From assembly GCF_010183535.1 (NCBI RefSeq), contig NC_071332.1:8804001-8868000 (forward strand): DNA of 64,000 nt. The letters are read 5' to 3'. The notes below the pieces were generated by a model, which saw only the letters and a list, made by a program, of their open reading frames with translations, did not search any database and was not told the origin of the DNA. A program made the translations under genes and the position numbers. Positions 61,030 through 64,000 of the stretch are shown one piece after another (within the stretch, counting starts at the first letter, position 1; each line of letters begins with the position of its first letter). This stretch comes from Caenorhabditis remanei. Taxonomy: Eukaryota > Nematoda > Chromadorea > Rhabditida > Rhabditidae.

Positions 61030-64000
61030 ATGTAGGCTCTACCTTTTATTACATAAAATAGGTTAGTGTATCATTCCAACACTATCATTGGCTCGTAAGC
61101 AGAAGGAAACGAACGTCGTGTATGGTCAAGTGTTGGGAACGCAGACACACAATGGGAATTCCTGAGAGCGTCGAGGAGTCCAATTTAAGTCTTCCGGAGA
61201 TTGGCCAGTCGAAGGAAGATGGGGTTATCCAGAGATGTGGAAGAGTCAGGCGTCGTAGTCTAGACTGCGAGCTCTTCCTCCATAAAGAATTGGGTCTCAG
61301 GCGTCCGAAGACGTTAAACGCATCAGAGCTGGTAACTCTGGATGCACCAGTACCACAGACAGTACTGTTTCAGGGACGCAATCTCCCAAATCCTTTTTCC
61401 CCCAAACAAATAATGTTTATGTCTGTTACCCCACAAACCCTCTGGATTGGGGCGGTACCAGCATATTCATGTCACTGTCCCGTAACAATTCCTTCAGCCC
61501 ATCTATCCTTTTGTTATTTCTCTACTAACACGGAAGTCTCCAAACTTTTGGGACTTGCCGTAAACTTTCTTGGTTCAAAAAACTCTTGCCTCTCAACTTC
61601 TAGACCCACTCTAGTTTCCTTTCTTAGCATTAATTCCATTTCAGGTTAATCTACAGAAATTCAGGTTACTCTTGTGCAAACATAGCCAATCCATTTGGTT
61701 ATTATCCTGTCTACCAGCTCATGGGAGCAACCGAGATTCGAGCCAACTCAGTGGTCGCCAGATGCCAGCAAAGAGGACTGGAACTCATCTGGAGACGTCT
61801 ACATTGGCAAACTCGTTCTCAAAACAGTCGCTGCAGCTGATCAAGAATAGTTCGAACGGGCTAGGAAGGACAATGCAGCAAAAAACGCCTTCAAATGTTG
61901 TCACAATTCGATGCTTCACCGGAAATCCATCAATACAATTTTGTATCGACACCAGGGAAGCAACCGACACAGTGGCCGACAACAAACGAGAAGAAAGAGC
62001 AAGTTTTCGTAAAAATCGGATGCTCATCAGCTAGTGAGAAGTAACCCCGTGTCGGATATTTCTTACAATGTTGATTGTAGCTCTGATTCTAGCGAATACC
62101 AGCTTTTTTTCTCACAATCGACTTCAAATTTGGCACTATCACCTCCTGAATGTTCAAACACTTTATCGTGTCATCGCCGACGTCTTTCAAAACTTTCATC
62201 GTGGCACCAGAAGCACGGACAACAATTTATCGTTTCTGGATGGAAGGAAGACAAAGGAAAAATCACGACAACAACATCGGAAGTGAAACAACAATTGAAA
62301 GCAAACCAGCTGATGCACCAGCAACAAAGGACAAGCCTTCACAAGCCAACAAGAAGTCATCACCTCGTCCCCAAGAACATCAACGTCATCGGAAACGACA
62401 ACAATCGTAAGGTTGCAAGCAACTACCAGCCGAAGCGATGTTATCGATTCGATTCCGTCTTGACAGCAAAAGGGACAACAAGTAGATGCGAGTGGAATGC
62501 CGCTACACGAACGGAGGAGTCGTCAGCGGAAGCCGTCACTCAAGTCAAGCAGTACCAGTATCCATGGATTGATTTGACGTATCGATTGCAACAGAAACGA
62601 TGTCATCAAGTACCAGCTTCATTTGTTTGGTCATCGCAATCGATCGAAGTCAGAAGTACAAGCTGACAGTCAAGTCATTCGCTTGGAACAACTGGGAGGA
62701 AAACGACGAAAACTTCGTGGCCAACGACGTCAACTCGTTGCTTCGGAAACACTTCTACAATACCAGCCGACGTCTTCTGAATACAAGGACGATCAGCTGG
62801 CTCAAAGCGATAGGAAATTGCTATCGAACATGCGAAAAATCCTGTTGTTCCTAGTTTCGACACCCATGCGTGTTTCGAAACGAAAGATGCACAGATTCTA
62901 GCATGTAAAGCCGTTGGAAACAATAACAAAACCAACGTACGGAGATGCTACAACCACAAAGCCGGAAGAATCGGAACAATTCGATGAAGAACTCACGGAA
63001 CGGAGAAGTGAACAACCATCACAAGTCTTCATTCTACCAGCAATTGTTTCGCCATAGCAAAGATTCGAGCATCCAATTAGTCTCGGAAATCGATGAAATT
63101 CTGGACGTCAGAAGAGCAACGTCAATAATATCTATGCGTCTCGTCTGAAAATACCAGCCACTTTGGGCAGCATCTCCACGTTTATCGATCCAACGACTCA
63201 AGAAGTCAGAAGCCAAGGAATCAGACGAAATTTAGCAACTATCTAGCTATAGGAATTGCCTGAAGACTCCGTGGCATCTGCATCAACTAGTTGCTTCGGC
63301 AACAAAGCTACAATACCAGCAATCGTCGGCGACAACATCAATCATCGACGAGAAGCTGGGAAAGAAGCAATAGAATGGATTCTATTGAAACTGGAGCAAG
63401 ATTGTGGACAAAACATCGTGTTGGAAGATCAAAAAGACAGTCAACGAGTCTCCGGTCCACCAGCGACTTCAATGTCAACGACAACCGACACAATCGATCT
63501 CCCGAGCACACGCAATCAACAACAACTGCTCAAAACAACATGGGACAAGAATAAGCTGTCATCGGTGTCTCTAATGAACAAATCGAGCGATAATTTCGCT
63601 AATTTCTTCTACCAGCTCTCTACTTTGTGCTCAAAGACGCTTCGAGACGCTAAAACAAGTCAATCAAAGAAGCAACCACATTGAAGTAAGCGAGAAGAAG
63701 ATAAGAAAGACGTTATCGACATGCGAGAACATCAATTGGAACTACCAGCTGCTATCCAGACGTCTTCATGATCATTTGGGACATTGCACTCAATAGATGT
63801 CAACAACTCAATTGCTGCAACAACGAGAAAACAAGACGAAGAACTTCACAGTCATTGTCGGAATACAAGCCAAGCAGTCAAGTCCAGCTCATCTATTGGC
63901 GAATGCTCACAATCCGTGAAGTCTCTCCGAAAGATATCAAGGATTGTTTGTAGCTTTGCTCCAGATAATCCGAACACCAGCTGTATCGATTCGAAGAAAC

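Larger units (their letters stand above)
59767..64000 (+). other. Putative internal region of the LTR element, no recognisable proteins
   Basis: The 4.2 kb after the candidate LTR is GC-richer than the rest of the window and rich in CAA, GAA and ACA triplets. The word TACCAG recurs more than fifteen times at irregular spacing and in different reading frames. Open stretches of 96 to 210 codons exist (59838-60128, 61122-61649, 61672-62034, 62034-62666, 63256-63684), but none shows a zinc knuckle, protease DTG, reverse transcriptase YxDD or integrase motif. Perfect stem-loops lie at 60743-60766 and 61012-61029. It could be a non-autonomous element, a long leader before gag, or a decayed copy. 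Confidence 0.4.

Noticed and set aside
1..64000. CRISPR arrays, rRNA genes, bacterial operons or insertion sequences
   Set aside because: None seen; the window is nematode nuclear DNA with spliced genes.

Overview
The window is nuclear DNA of a Caenorhabditis-type nematode. The evidence is short introns with TTTCAG-type acceptors, AT-rich intergenic DNA, trans-splice-like acceptors just before start codons, and nematode-specific families (srt chemoreceptor, innexin, MSP-domain, TTBK-like kinase, ShKT). Recognisable orthologues occur in an order I associate with C. elegans chromosome V (egl-10, a PPP1R37-like gene, atn-1, inx-11, mrps-11, an RBM25-like gene, a legumain, cal-1). The gene order comes from memory, and I cannot name the species. 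All multi-exon models below were rebuilt by hand from splice sites, and their summed coding lengths are divisible by three.

Layout. 1-5367 (-): 5' part of egl-10 (RGS protein), running off the left edge, followed by a 6 kb upstream region. 11632-15123 (+): PPP1R37-like leucine-rich-repeat PP1 regulator. 20940-25574 (+): atn-1, muscle alpha-actinin, with two mutually exclusive exons in the second calponin-homology domain. 26253-27455 (+): srt-type receptor. 27617-28626 and 29116-30114 (-): tandem MSP-domain paralogues with a C-terminal TTRPAG repeat and a shared upstream cassette. 30340-31467 (+): TTBK/CK1-like kinase divergent from the second MSP gene. 32111-32363 (+): orphan innexin N-terminal fragment. 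34344-36687 (+): inx-11, with a tRNA-Gly(UCC) antisense in one intron. 36946-37617 (-): mrps-11, probably the second gene of an operon behind a zinc-finger gene (37820-40337, -). 40779-45410 (+): RBM25-like splicing factor, followed at operon spacing by a phosphopantetheinyl transferase (45719-46732, +). 46889-47348 (-): 66-residue neuropeptide precursor (nlp-46-like). 47624-47985 (+): possible small Cys-rich protein. 50299-51519 (-): secreted ShKT plus nitrobindin/THAP4-like protein with two alternative signal-peptide exons. 52439-54161 (+): legumain. 54435-55006 (-): cal-1 calmodulin-like protein.

The last 5 kb (about 59.1-64.0 kb) differs: it is GC-richer, carries a possible LTR with polyadenylation signal and primer-binding-like site, and then a long region with stem-loops, a frequently recurring TACCAG motif and only unrecognisable ORFs. 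It looks like the left part of an LTR element, possibly non-autonomous, that continues beyond the window.

Functionally, several genes belong to muscle and neuronal signalling (egl-10, atn-1, inx-11, cal-1, neuropeptide). The MSP/kinase cluster is of the type usually expressed in the male germ line.
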